NCBI GenBank assembly: GCA_964558395.1
Contig: CAZLDS010000012.1
Span: 6,736-70,735, forward strand
Length of the DNA: 64,000 nt
Direction: 5' to 3'
Source of the DNA: CSP1-5 sp964558395
GTDB taxonomy: Bacteria > Methylomirabilota > Methylomirabilia > Methylomirabilales > CSP1-5
Shown piece after piece: positions 34,969 to 43,322 of this stretch. The notes under the pieces were generated by a model. It saw only the letters and a list, made by a program, of their open reading frames with translations. It was not told the DNA's origin and ran no database searches. A program made the translations under genes and the position numbers. Each line of letters starts with the position of its first letter. Positions within the stretch are counted from its first letter, which is position 1.

Positions 34969-36279
34969 CTAACGCCCCGCACATGTCCGAAATCCCGCCA
35001 AGACGTCGCGCCGATCTGGCGTGTAGTAGTTCCGCCAGGTATTCCGGATCATGCGCGACCGTGTCACCCAGCATCCCCCGCGCAGAACCTTATGGGTTCC
35101 GAACCACGGTTGCGAATATTCCTTATAGGGGTCGGCAACGAATCCAGGGTATGGACCGAAAGGAGTACTGGTCCATTCCCACACGTTGCCGATCATATGC
35201 CGACACCCGAATGAACTGTCGCCGGCGGCGAGAGCACCAACGTCGATACACCCCCCCGCCTGCCCGTCGAGATTGGCCCGACCCGCGAAGGCAGGCTCAT
35301 CGCCCCACGGAAATCTCCGCTTGTGCCCGGACAGTCCCCGACCGTTTGTTGCCGGCTCCGCACTCGCCGCCACTTCCCACTCGGCTTCCGTTGGAAGACG
35401 CCGGCGTGCCCATCGGCAGTACGCCTCGGCTTCGTGCCAGTTGACGTGGATGATCGGCTGGTGCTCTTCCAGCGGAAGCATTTCGTCATAGCATCGCCGG
35501 GTCCAATGCGCCCCCGGGACCCGATGCCAATAGACCGGCTGTTCGGCTCCAACCTTCTCGCGCCAACGCCACCCCTCGTCGCTCCAAAACTCCCGCCGCC
35601 GATACCCCTCGTCGTCCACAAAGACTGCAAACTCGCTATTGGTCACGGGCGCGCGCGATATTCGAAACGGTCTGATCTCGACGGGATGAGCCCACTTCTC
35701 GTTGTCAAACACAAATGAGAGGTCGGGCGTCGCCCCGAGGAGGAAGGTCCCTCCCGGAACCTCTACGTCTCCGGGGAGAGGCCCGCCCCCGGTCTGCGCC
35801 CCTGGTGAGGCGGCGATACATTGGGGGCGTGGGTATCCCAGGGTCTGCCGCGTGTAGGTAAATGCCTCATCGTGCATGTCCTCGTGGAAAAGGGCAAGAT
35901 GGTAGAAGTAGGCTTCGTCATCCGAGGTAATCGCGCTGAGCCGCTCGAGGATCCGGTCGAGCACTCGCTGCATGTAGGTCACGGTCTCCTCTCTCGACGG
36001 CAGCGGGAGATCCCACCGGGTATCGTGCGGTATCGCCATAGAGTCGTACAGGGCATCGGCATCATCCCGAACCGATGCGGCGTTGTCGCGCCGCAAGACC
36101 CACTTTTCCTGAAACCACGCGACATGCCCGATCTCCCACAGCAGCGGATTCACGATCGCGAGGCGCGGCCCGATCAACTGTTCATCGGTCAGGTCGGCGA
36201 CCAACGCAAGAGTCCGCGAACGGGCATCAATCAAAGCGCGAGCGATTTCGGACGCCGCAGTTTTGACATGTGTGTTCAT
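34969..36279 (-). CDS. egtB: Ergothioneine biosynthesis sulfoxide synthase EgtB
   Basis: EgtB is an iron enzyme that joins hercynine to the sulfur of cysteine or gamma-glutamylcysteine using O2. The 436-residue protein has the N-terminal DinB-like bundle with the three His iron ligands: GHVAWFQEKW (His about 52) and HEDMHDEAF (His about 131 and 135). A formylglycine-generating-enzyme-type domain follows, with PVTNSEFAVFVDDEGY, HVNWHEAEAYCRWA, RLPTEAEWEVAA, MIGNVWEWTSTPF and VLRGGCWVT. This arrangement is specific to EgtB and its close relatives. No EgtA, EgtC or EgtE gene is in the cluster, so the thiol donor and the lyase step are unresolved. It is 52 bases from the MetE-like gene upstream. 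Confidence 0.92.
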   Translation of the reverse strand: MNTHVKTAASEIARALIDARSRTLALVADLTDEQLIGPRLAIVNPLLWEIGHVAWFQEKWVLRRDNAASVRDDADALYDSMAIPHDTRWDLPLPSREETVTYMQRVLDRILERLSAITSDDEAYFYHLALFHEDMHDEAFTYTRQTLGYPRPQCIAASPGAQTGGGPLPGDVEVPGGTFLLGATPDLSFVFDNEKWAHPVEIRPFRISRAPVTNSEFAVFVDDEGYRRREFWSDEGWRWREKVGAEQPVYWHRVPGAHWTRRCYDEMLPLEEHQPIIHVNWHEAEAYCRWARRRLPTEAEWEVAASAEPATNGRGLSGHKRRFPWGDEPAFAGRANLDGQAGGCIDVGALAAGDSSFGCRHMIGNVWEWTSTPFGPYPGFVADPYKEYSQPWFGTHKVLRGGCWVTRSRMIRNTWRNYYTPDRRDVLAGFRTCAGR

Positions 36280-36331
36280 GTAAGTCTCCCTGGTTTGACG
36301 GACGCTCTTATAGTCTTGCCATACCGTACGC

Positions 36332-37441
36332 CTAAGTCCAGACTGCCTCGGCCGTCTCCACGATCACGCGCAGTTTGCACTCCTGATCATCCACCGAGAT
36401 CTGGTTCCCGATGATCGAGCTGGCGAAGCCGCACTGTGGACTGAGGGCCAGCCGATCGAGCGGCACACACCGACCCGCCTCCCGGATGCGCGCGGTCAGC
36501 TCCTCTTGGGTCTCCCGGCGCGCAGTTTTGGTAGAGACCAAACCCAGGACGACGATCTTATCATCCGGTACCTCTCTCAGGGCGCCGAAGGTGCCAGAGC
36601 GATCGTCATCGTACTCAAGCAATAGTCGATGGGCGTCGATGTCGTTGAAGATACGCCTGGCGATAGGCTCATACCCCCCTGCGACCAGCCACCGGCTGCC
36701 TTGATTGCCCCGTCAAAGGTGAAAACCAAAAGTAACATTTGTAAAGCCATCCATCACAGCGTTGTCCATCGCGATGCCCTGTGATAACCAGCGGTCGACA
36801 CTCCATCCCTGCGACTCATAGAAGGCCCGGGTCTTCGGATCAATGAGCAAGGCATAATGGGGCGCATCGAGCTGGATGTAGGTTGCGCCGAGCCGGACGA
36901 GCTCAGCGACCTCACCGCGTAGGATATCCGTCACGTCACCCAGAAAGTGATCGAGGGTGGGATAGGCCTGCCGAGAGCGATCAGGCGACCAGAAATTTGC
37001 CCACAGGCTGGGACTCGGCAACGTGACCTTGGGGATCCGCTTTGTCCGACCACAAAGATATGTAAACTCGTCCACCGAAAGGTGCCGCCGCCGGGTGAGC
37101 TTTTTGACGGCTCCCAAAGTGGCTGGCCGCTCGAGACCCAAATCTCCCACCTCTTTATCGCCATGCCACTCTCCCCAGAGAAAGGCTTCGAGGGAGACCT
37201 CCCCAAAGCCGTCCACGGCCGCCGTCATCTGGCTCTGGAACGCTTGGCGACGCATCTCACCGTCAGTCACCACCTGAAGCCCCACCCCCTCTTGGAGGGT
37301 CACCGCCTCATCGACCGCCCGATCCTCGATGGCTTTGAAAGCCGAGGGCGTGATGGTCCCGCTGACGAGGTCTTGCTGAGCTTTCAGCAGCCACGGGGGC
37401 CGCAGCAGGCTCCCCACGATATCGGCGCGGATCGTCCGCAT
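36332..37441 (-). CDS. MetE-like methyltransferase with in-frame UGA, candidate selenoprotein
   Basis: The protein belongs to the short cobalamin-independent methionine synthase family (about 370 residues), zinc enzymes that activate a thiol for methyl transfer. The frame runs from ATG 37441 (GAAAGG upstream) to a TGA at 36715-36713, then on without a break for 126 more codons. The order is RADIVGSLLRPPWLLKAQQ, VVTDGEMRRQAFQ, YIQLDAPHYALL, FGFHL-TGA-RGNQGSRW, AGGYEPIARRIFNDI, LLLEYDDDRSGTFG, VVLGLVSTK and LALSPQCGFASS. Relatives read H-x-Cys-RGN, so TGA stands at the zinc-ligand Cys (residue 243); the second Cys ligand, SPQC, is intact. A hairpin with loop GGU lies just downstream. The reading as selenocysteine is inference; a nonsense mutation or base error is the alternative. 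Position between egtD and egtB suggests a link to thiol or betaine methyl chemistry. Confidence 0.75.
36686..36698 (-). other. Candidate bacterial SECIS hairpin
   Basis: In the mRNA sense, the sequence CAGCC-GGU-GGCUG begins 15 bases after the in-frame UGA. It makes a perfect five-pair stem with GGU in the loop at +20 to +22. In E. coli fdhF, as I recall it, the loop GGU lies at +19 to +21. The bulged U of the E. coli element is not evident here. Confidence 0.6.
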
Positions 37442-37512
37442 AGACCTTTCGTCCGACCCTCTGCGCGAGAGGTCAGCCTGAGACTGGATACGGTTACAAT
37501 GAGAGAATGATT

Positions 37513-38511
37513 CTAATGCACGGGTGCGGAAAGTGAAAGGGCAAAGAAATGATTCGCATCCGTATCCCAGCGCGTCAGGCGCAGTCCGGCGTTTTCGAGC
37601 ATCGCCTCAACCACCGCACGGGTGTATTTGCAACTGATTTCTGTGCGGATCGACTCTCCCTTCGCGAAGTCCACAGCCAGATCAATGGCATCGATCGCAA
37701 CGGAATGGGCCTCCCGGGCCACTAGGTGCATCTCGATCCGTGACTCGTCTCGGTTGTAAAATGCGAAATGGCCAAAGCGATTCAGGTCAAAGTGGGCGTT
37801 CAGATGCCGATTGACGACCGAAAGGATATTGCGGTTAAAGGCGGCCGTGACGCCGGCGGCATCATTGTACGCTCGTTCCAGCGTCCCGATGTCCTTTACG
37901 AGGTCCGTGCCGAGCAAGAACCGATCCTCCGGACCGAGGAGACGGGCAACATTGCGAAGAAAGACACTGGCCTCCGCAGGCGTCAGGTTTCCGATGGTTC
38001 CCCCCAGAAAGATGATCAGACGCGGTCCCTCGTCTGGGAGCACTTCCACTGGTTCCTCGAAGTCGCCGATCACCCCGTACACGTGGAGTCCCGGGTAATC
38101 ATCGGTCAGGACATGCGCGGTCTGCCGAAGCATTTCCTCACTGACGTCAATCGGCACATAGAGATCCAGCAGGCTGGCGCGCGCAATCGCGTCGAGAAGG
38201 ATGCGCGACTTGCGCGAATTCCCCGACCCAAATTCGATCAGCGTGGTCGGTCGACACGAGGCGACAAGTGCATCAGCGATGTCTTCGAGCAGGAGATGCT
38301 CGGTCCGGGTCGGATAATACTCGGGGAGCTCGCAGATCTGATCGAAGAGCTCCGCACCTCGGGCGTCATAGAAGTACTTCGGGGACAGCTCCTTCGGCAT
38401 CTTGGTGAGCCCGCTCCGCACATCCGCCTCCAGCCGGGCAAACGGACCTCTCTCCCCGGCACGGCAGATGATCTCAATCTTGGATGACCGCTTTGATGGC
38501 GGCTTGTACAT
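37513..38511 (-). CDS. egtD: L-histidine N-alpha-methyltransferase EgtD
   Basis: EgtD trimethylates histidine with SAM to give hercynine, the first step to ergothioneine. The 332-residue protein has KMPKELSPKYFYDARGAELF, CELPEYYPTRTEHLLLED, the SAM motif LIEFGSGNSRKSRILLDA, PIDVSEEMLRQTA, IIFLGGTIGNLTPAEA and AAFNRNILSVVNRHLNAHFD. The C-terminal SCKYTRAVVEAMLENAGL is also family-typical. ATG 38511 was chosen to match family length; it overlaps the end of the decayed HEPN frame by 38 bases. The MetE-like gene starts 71 bases after its stop, and egtB follows, so egtD appears to open the operon. Confidence 0.92.
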   Translation of the reverse strand: MYKPPSKRSSKIEIICRAGERGPFARLEADVRSGLTKMPKELSPKYFYDARGAELFDQICELPEYYPTRTEHLLLEDIADALVASCRPTTLIEFGSGNSRKSRILLDAIARASLLDLYVPIDVSEEMLRQTAHVLTDDYPGLHVYGVIGDFEEPVEVLPDEGPRLIIFLGGTIGNLTPAEASVFLRNVARLLGPEDRFLLGTDLVKDIGTLERAYNDAAGVTAAFNRNILSVVNRHLNAHFDLNRFGHFAFYNRDESRIEMHLVAREAHSVAIDAIDLAVDFAKGESIRTEISCKYTRAVVEAMLENAGLRLTRWDTDANHFFALSLSAPVH

Positions 38512-39317
38512 CACCCCGAATGGCTCGCACAAAGCGCTCCAGGCTGACCAAGCAGCCTGGCAGCCCGTGACTGTGCAGCGCCTCTCCCTTATCCGGATCA
38601 TAAACAAGCTGATTGCGAATGTCGATGAGCTGAACCAGTTCTCGGGTCAGGTCTCCCTCCAATAGATTGACCTCGGCCAGGACCTCGGGAATATCCGCCA
38701 TATTCCGAGGAGGACGGAGCTTAAGGGTGGCGCTGAGTCAGGCAGATCGTAAGGCAACACGTAATGGCAGATTGCAGATAGTACCGGCCCGCCGCCTCTC
38801 TGATCGGCTCAGTCGATGGGGTTCCCTCCAGGGCCCGGGCGCGCCCGATATTTTCTTCCAGCTGCTCGAGCCTCTCTGCCAACTCTGCCCTGAGGATCAT
38901 CCCAGCTCCCTCCTCCGCCAACTGCGGGCCGGACGCGAGCATGTGTCCGAGATTGAAATACTCACTCCAGACGCCTTCCTCAAAGGCGATCCGGCCCCGT
39001 TCGTCCCGGCTGTAAATCACTCGGCCGGCCGAGAGAACCGCCCCGTGAAATGTCAAAGGCGCCGCATTCAGGATCCGCGATCCGGCGACGGGAACCGCCA
39101 GTGTTTCTTCCAATAAGGTCTCCAGGCGAATCTCGACATGAAAGTAGCTCTCGACGGGAAGGGCCGGATCCATATACGTGGCTAACTGTACGCCGCGAAG
39201 AGCTGGAAAGGTACTCGGATCTGCAATACCGTATGCAAAGAGGGTTGGGGTCTCTTCGAGTATTTCCCCTGCCTTCTCTTGGAGCCGGTCAAAAATGTTA
39301 GATGGTTCAGAGTACAT
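38474..39317 (-). pseudogene. Decayed MNT-HEPN (MntA/HepT-like) toxin-antitoxin remnant
   Basis: The first frame (39317 to 38721) looks like a minimal nucleotidyltransferase followed by the start of a HEPN helix bundle. The second frame (38701 to 38474) continues the HEPN part. Reading across a one-base shift near 38725 joins ITCCLTICLT to TLKLRPPRNMADIPEVLAEV, as expected for one HEPN domain. Active-site residues are worn away. The MNT GSxxxG...SDxDL pattern reads LFAYGIADP...GVQLATYMD, and the HEPN RNxLVHxY motif reads RNQLVYD, with the RNase His replaced by Tyr. In working systems MntA AMPylates the toxin HepT. Here neither partner should be active. It lies just upstream of egtD. Family identity is by motif pattern only. 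Confidence 0.6.
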
Positions 39318-39455
39318 CGTTCAGGGTTGGTTCCGAGTCGATGGTTCAGAGTTCAAGCTGCATCGTTCAGGTTTCATGGACAGGGCTAACCTTCAATAGG
39401 CTCGCTTTTCCATGAACGATGAACTACAAACCATGAACCGGCTCCTCGGTTGTCG
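39301..39455. repeat. Intergenic cluster of GTTCA-type direct and inverted repeats
   Basis: The spacer after gph contains two copies each of GATGGTTCAGAGT and CATCGTTCAG. It then has inverted forms CCATGAACGATGAAC and CCATGAACC. The left arm CATCGTTCAGGTTTCATGG faces CCATGAACGATG some 40 bases on, so a long hairpin is possible. It may be a small dispersed repeat, a transcription end for the operon, or both. Confidence 0.55.
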
Positions 39456-40100
39456 CTAACCGAGATGGTGCTGAAGCTCTCGTAGATCACGAAGCACTAG
39501 GTCGGGCCCCGCGGCCTGAACAACCGCGGCCGGTCGCAGGCCGTACGTGACTCCGACGCTATAGATTCCCGCGTGCTTTGCCATCTCGATATCTGCGGGG
39601 CTATCCCCTATGACGGCGGCCAGCCGAGCCTCGACTCCAGTGGAACGCAGAACCTTTCTCGCGGGTTCCGGATGCGGTTTCCGCTCGACCGTACTGTCAC
39701 CTCCCAACACTAGCTCAAAGTGCGAATCGATCTCGAGTCCCTGCAGGATGCGCTGGGTGAAGTCTAGGGGTTTATTGGTCACGATGGCCTTTCGCTTTCC
39801 CCCAAAATGTTCGAGGGTCTCCCGGATGTCTGGATAGAGGCAGGTCTGATCGAGCAGGTGGGCTGCGTAATATTCTCGAAAAAACCGGACCCCTGTGTCG
39901 ATGACACCCCGATGCTCGGGTCCCAGGGCCCGGCTGAGGAGGGTGTGGACGCCATCCCCCACATATTCGCAGACTCGCTCCATCGACAGTGGGGAAATCG
40001 CAAGCCTCTGCAGGGCGTGATTGACCGTTGCGGTGATGTCGGCTCTCGTATCTGCAAGCGTACCGTCGAGATCGAAAATGAGGAGATCAACGCGGCGCAA
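39456..40100 (-). CDS. gph: HAD-family phosphatase, phosphoglycolate phosphatase-like
   Basis: The 214-residue HAD hydrolase has motif I LIFDLDGTLADT, motif II AIVTNKPLDFT, the lysine in GGDSTVERKPHPEP and motif IV AAVIGDSPADIEMAKHAG. The helical cap after the first motif is like that of Gph, PGMB and pyrophosphatase PpaX proteins. Gph removes phosphoglycolate left by DNA repair or oxygenase activity. The exact substrate cannot be read from sequence. The only plausible start is TTG 40100, with GAGGAA four bases before it; it overlaps the aminotransferase stop by 14 bases. It is the last gene of the rpoZ-mqn operon. Confidence 0.82.
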   Translation of the reverse strand: MRRVDLLIFDLDGTLADTRADITATVNHALQRLAISPLSMERVCEYVGDGVHTLLSRALGPEHRGVIDTGVRFFREYYAAHLLDQTCLYPDIRETLEHFGGKRKAIVTNKPLDFTQRILQGLEIDSHFELVLGGDSTVERKPHPEPARKVLRSTGVEARLAAVIGDSPADIEMAKHAGIYSVGVTYGLRPAAVVQAAGPDLVLRDLRELQHHLG

Positions 40101-41238
40101 GGTATTCCTCGATCCGTCGAACCGCTTCCCGGATGTTGTCCAACGAATTCGCGTAGGAAAAACGGATATGGCCTTCGGCTCCGTTCCCAAAGTCGATCCC
40201 CGGGGTGACTGCCACCTTGGCTTCCTCCAGGACTTCAAAGGCAAACCGATAGGAGTCGGCGGCGAACGCGGTAGCATCTGCCAGAACGTAAAAGGCCCCC
40301 TGAGGCTCTCGCGAGACGGTGAAACCGATCCGACGGATGCCGTGCACCAGAAATCGGCGCCGCTCATCATAGGTCCGACGCATCTTTTCAACCTCGGCCG
40401 CCGCCCCCTGCAGCGCGGCGATCGCAGCCCGCTGCACAAAGTCACTAGCAGAGATGAAGAAGTTCTGATGCATCTTTTGCAGGGACCGAATCAACGCCGG
40501 GGGAACAATGGCGTAACCCACCCTCCAGCCGGTCATGGCGTACGCCTTGGAGAAACCGTTCAAGACCACGGCGTGATCGGTGTACTCGAGGATCGAATGT
40601 TCTTCCCCCTCGTAGGTCAATCCATGATAGATCTCATCCGAGACAATCAGGAGACCGAGGTCGGCCAGCGCTCTGAGAGTCTGTCCTGGAAGGACGGCCC
40701 CAGTGGGATTGGCGGGAGAGTTGATAAGGAGCGCCTTCGTCCGATCGCCAATCGCTTCCCGAACCGATTCGGGATCGAGCTGGAATCCTTCTCGTTCCCG
40801 AACCCGGACGTAGATCGGCTGGCCGCCGGTAAATTGAATGAAGTTCGGATAGCAGGCGTAATGGGGGTCGCTGAGAATCACTTCGTCCCCGGACTCGAGG
40901 AGGGCCGAAAAGAGGAGCCACATGGCGGGAGAGGTCCCGGAGGTAACCAGCACCCGCTCCGGCGAGACGTGCACCCTGTACCGGCTGGCGTAGTGTTCGG
41001 CAATGGCCTCGCGCAGTTCGCGGATGCCCAGACTGTGCGTGTACTTGGTTCGCCCTTCCGCGAGCGCCTTGGTCGCCGCCTCCTGGACGCACGCCGGGCT
41101 GGGAAAGTCGGGCTCGCCTAGCTCGAGATGAATGATGTGCTCTCCCTTTCTCTCGAGCTCCTGGGCACGCTCCAGAACCTCCATGGCAATGAACGGAGTC
41201 AAAGCCTCCGCCCGGCCGGGTATGTTGATCCGCCTCAT
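40087..41238 (-). CDS. Class I/II PLP-dependent aminotransferase
   Basis: The 383-residue fold-type I aminotransferase has HLELGEPDFPSPACV, VTSGTSPAMWLLFSALL, INSPANPTGAVL, IVSDEIYHGLTYEG and the PLP lysine in NGFSKAYAMTGWRVGYAI. The substrate Arg lies in GHIRFSYANS near the end. This is the broad aspartate/aromatic aminotransferase group, and the amino acid substrate is open. ATG 41238 overlaps the mqnA stop by four bases, so it is coupled to the menaquinone genes. That may reflect chorismate-derived metabolism or only operon economy. It is not an obvious EgtE C-S lyase. Confidence 0.85.
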   Translation of the reverse strand: MRRINIPGRAEALTPFIAMEVLERAQELERKGEHIIHLELGEPDFPSPACVQEAATKALAEGRTKYTHSLGIRELREAIAEHYASRYRVHVSPERVLVTSGTSPAMWLLFSALLESGDEVILSDPHYACYPNFIQFTGGQPIYVRVREREGFQLDPESVREAIGDRTKALLINSPANPTGAVLPGQTLRALADLGLLIVSDEIYHGLTYEGEEHSILEYTDHAVVLNGFSKAYAMTGWRVGYAIVPPALIRSLQKMHQNFFISASDFVQRAAIAALQGAAAEVEKMRRTYDERRRFLVHGIRRIGFTVSREPQGAFYVLADATAFAADSYRFAFEVLEEAKVAVTPGIDFGNGAEGHIRFSYANSLDNIREAVRRIEEYLAPR

Positions 41239-42065
41239 CCCATCTCCACGAACCGCCAGGGGACCGGAAAGCCGACGAGCCCATCCAGTTGCGGGCTCTG
41301 GAGAAACCGCTCGAACCCTTCCAGATGTCTGGGGGTAAGATCAAAGGAGAGTTGCTTGCGAAAGTAGTTCACGCAGGCCTCCTCGCTGATGCCAACTCGG
41401 GTATGGACAGCCGCACTGAGGATCTCCGCCTTCCCCAAACTATAGGCTTTGGAGGCAAGAAGGGCCCGATGGAGCTTCCTGGTACTTTCAGGAGCCGTCC
41501 GGTAAAATTCCTCCCGGACGCCCCAGAGGGCAAAAACGAACGGGAGACCAGTGAGCTCTTTCCACCCCTGGCCCAGGTCCAGGTGGTGGGGGTACTTGTG
41601 TTCATACGCCGCCTTGAGTGCCGGATCGCCGATGAGTAGGCCTGCGGCAACTTCCGAGGGAAGCACGTGAGGGACTTCCCCACGAAGATAGACCGGCCGG
41701 ACCCCATACCCTCGCTCGAGCAGCAGTCGGAGCAGATAGACTGAAGTCAGAGATTCCTCGGTAATAAGAACTCTTTCACCGTCCAAATCCTGCAGCGGAA
41801 CACGACTCAGGCAAACCACGCTTCCCACCGCCCCGTCACAGGCGATTGCCAGGTCGGGAAGGAGGTGATAATTCTCCGGAGACTGTGCATAAGCCAGAGA
41901 TGAGATCACCGAGATATCCAGGTCTCCTCGCTCGAGCATCCGGTTCAACTCCGCCGGAGTCCCCTCAATGAGATCACAGTTAGCCGACACAACGCCTTCT
42001 TCGATTCCGTAATAGACCGGCTCACAGTTGATATAGCGAACCTTCCCGACGCGCGGTCGCCTCAC
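41235..42065 (-). CDS. mqnA: Chorismate dehydratase (futalosine pathway)
   Basis: MqnA removes water from chorismate to give 3-enolpyruvyl-benzoate, the first step of futalosine-dependent menaquinone synthesis. The 276-residue protein has a periplasmic-binding-protein-like fold and the family opening VGKVRYINCEPVYYGI. It continues with EGTPAELNRMLERGDLDISV, ISSLAYAQSPENYHLLPDLA, LITEESLTSVYLLRLLL and LTGLPFVFALWGVREEF. It is joined on both sides by four-base overlaps: with the amidohydrolase upstream and the aminotransferase downstream. No MqnE, MqnC or MqnD is in the window. Confidence 0.9.
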   Translation of the reverse strand: MRRPRVGKVRYINCEPVYYGIEEGVVSANCDLIEGTPAELNRMLERGDLDISVISSLAYAQSPENYHLLPDLAIACDGAVGSVVCLSRVPLQDLDGERVLITEESLTSVYLLRLLLERGYGVRPVYLRGEVPHVLPSEVAAGLLIGDPALKAAYEHKYPHHLDLGQGWKELTGLPFVFALWGVREEFYRTAPESTRKLHRALLASKAYSLGKAEILSAAVHTRVGISEEACVNYFRKQLSFDLTPRHLEGFERFLQSPQLDGLVGFPVPWRFVEMG

Positions 42066-43321
42066 GGTCCCTGCCTTTCATAGAGCGGCTTGCCGCCGAC
42101 AACGGTGAGGAGAACTTTTTCAGGAGCCGCTTTGTGCACGAGGTACTCATACGGGTCCGCGCCTGGATCATCGAGGGCGAGCGCGGTAACGTCGGCCTGT
42201 TTCCCAGGGTCCAGGGTCCCGATCACCATGTCGAGGCCCAAAGCCCGGGCGCCCCCCACCGTCGCCATCCCAATCCACTCTGCGGGGGACAGCAGGCCCT
42301 CATGCGCCTGATGAGCAAACCGGATCTCGTCCCAGAGACTGAGACTTTCGTTGCTTGCCAGCGAATCGGTGCCCAAGCCCACAGGGATCCCTCGATCCCT
42401 GAACGCCTTCAGCGGGGCGCGGCCTACGTCGAGATAGGCGTTCGACCGCGGACAATGAGCGACGGCTACTCCACTTTTGGCCCCGATGTCCAGATCCTCT
42501 TCCGTCAGGTGAACGGCATGGACGAGAAGGCATCGTGGATCCAACATTCCCAATCGAGAGAGATAGTCCACCGGGGTCGCCCCGAGGGCCGGCGGTGGGA
42601 TCTCACCCCACCCCGTCGCCCGGAGGAGACGGGTCCGGATCTCGCCCGTCCCCGATCGAAGGTACTCGATCTCGGCAGGACTCTCGGCAGTATGGATCGC
42701 CGCCTTGAGACCCAAGCGTTGCTGCGCCTCTCGACACCACTCGAAGAGCCGAGGCGAAACACTGTACACCGCATGGGGAGAAATGCCTATCTCAAGGAGA
42801 CCCCCGCGGGCCTCGTCCCGCATCCTCTCGAGACGCCCAAAGGACATCTCGGCGATTCCCTCAGCGCGAGCTTGGTCCGGGCCGATCACCTCGTGATAGA
42901 CCACTCCACGGAGACCATTCTGCTTCAGCCCGCCAAGGCTCGCCCCCGCTGAAGAAACCTCTCCAACACACGTTGTCCCCGACCGGATCAGCTCGGTGAT
43001 CCCCTGCTCCACGGCGGGGGCATATGTCTCCGATGTCAGGCGCGACCTCTTCTCCAAAAGATGAATGACCCAATCGGCAAAAGAACGGCCGGGGGGGACC
43101 TGCCCGCGAAGAGTACTCAGCTCAAGATGAGTATGGACATTGACCAGGCCGGGGAGGAGAATCGCTTCGCCGAGATCACGCCACGGCACCCCGGGATACC
43201 CCCTTTTCAGGACCGCACGCGGTCCAGCGGCCCGGATGCTCGTTCCCTCAATCAGGAGAGCTGCGTCACGGATCGGGGGTTGACTGACCGGAAGAACGTA
43301 CTGAGCAGCCAGGCCATGCAT
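42062..43321 (-). CDS. mqnX: Metal-dependent amidohydrolase, probable aminofutalosine deaminase
   Basis: The 419-residue protein is an amidohydrolase of the ATZ/TRZ-SAH deaminase group. The metal ligands lie in LVNVHTHLELSTLRG, the substrate/metal His in LKAAIHTAESPAE, then LLVHAVHLTEED and the Asp in VGLGTDSLASNESLSLW. This layout is shared by guanine deaminase, SAH deaminase and 6-amino-6-deoxyfutalosine deaminase. Because mqnA starts inside its stop codon (four-base overlap), deamination of aminofutalosine is the most economical reading. Sequence alone would not separate it from SAH deaminase. A one-base gap follows the 39-codon ORF upstream. Confidence 0.8.
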   Translation of the reverse strand: MHGLAAQYVLPVSQPPIRDAALLIEGTSIRAAGPRAVLKRGYPGVPWRDLGEAILLPGLVNVHTHLELSTLRGQVPPGRSFADWVIHLLEKRSRLTSETYAPAVEQGITELIRSGTTCVGEVSSAGASLGGLKQNGLRGVVYHEVIGPDQARAEGIAEMSFGRLERMRDEARGGLLEIGISPHAVYSVSPRLFEWCREAQQRLGLKAAIHTAESPAEIEYLRSGTGEIRTRLLRATGWGEIPPPALGATPVDYLSRLGMLDPRCLLVHAVHLTEEDLDIGAKSGVAVAHCPRSNAYLDVGRAPLKAFRDRGIPVGLGTDSLASNESLSLWDEIRFAHQAHEGLLSPAEWIGMATVGGARALGLDMVIGTLDPGKQADVTALALDDPGADPYEYLVHKAAPEKVLLTVVGGKPLYERQGP

Positions 43322-43322
43322 A

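Noticed and set aside
40021..41121. Plus-strand frame of 366 codons over the aminotransferase
   Set aside because: Antisense shadow of the aminotransferase and gph genes.
40087..41238. Aminotransferase considered as EgtE, the C-S lyase of ergothioneine synthesis
   Set aside because: It lies in the mqn operon beyond the toxin remnant and has ordinary aminotransferase motifs; nothing favours a lyase.
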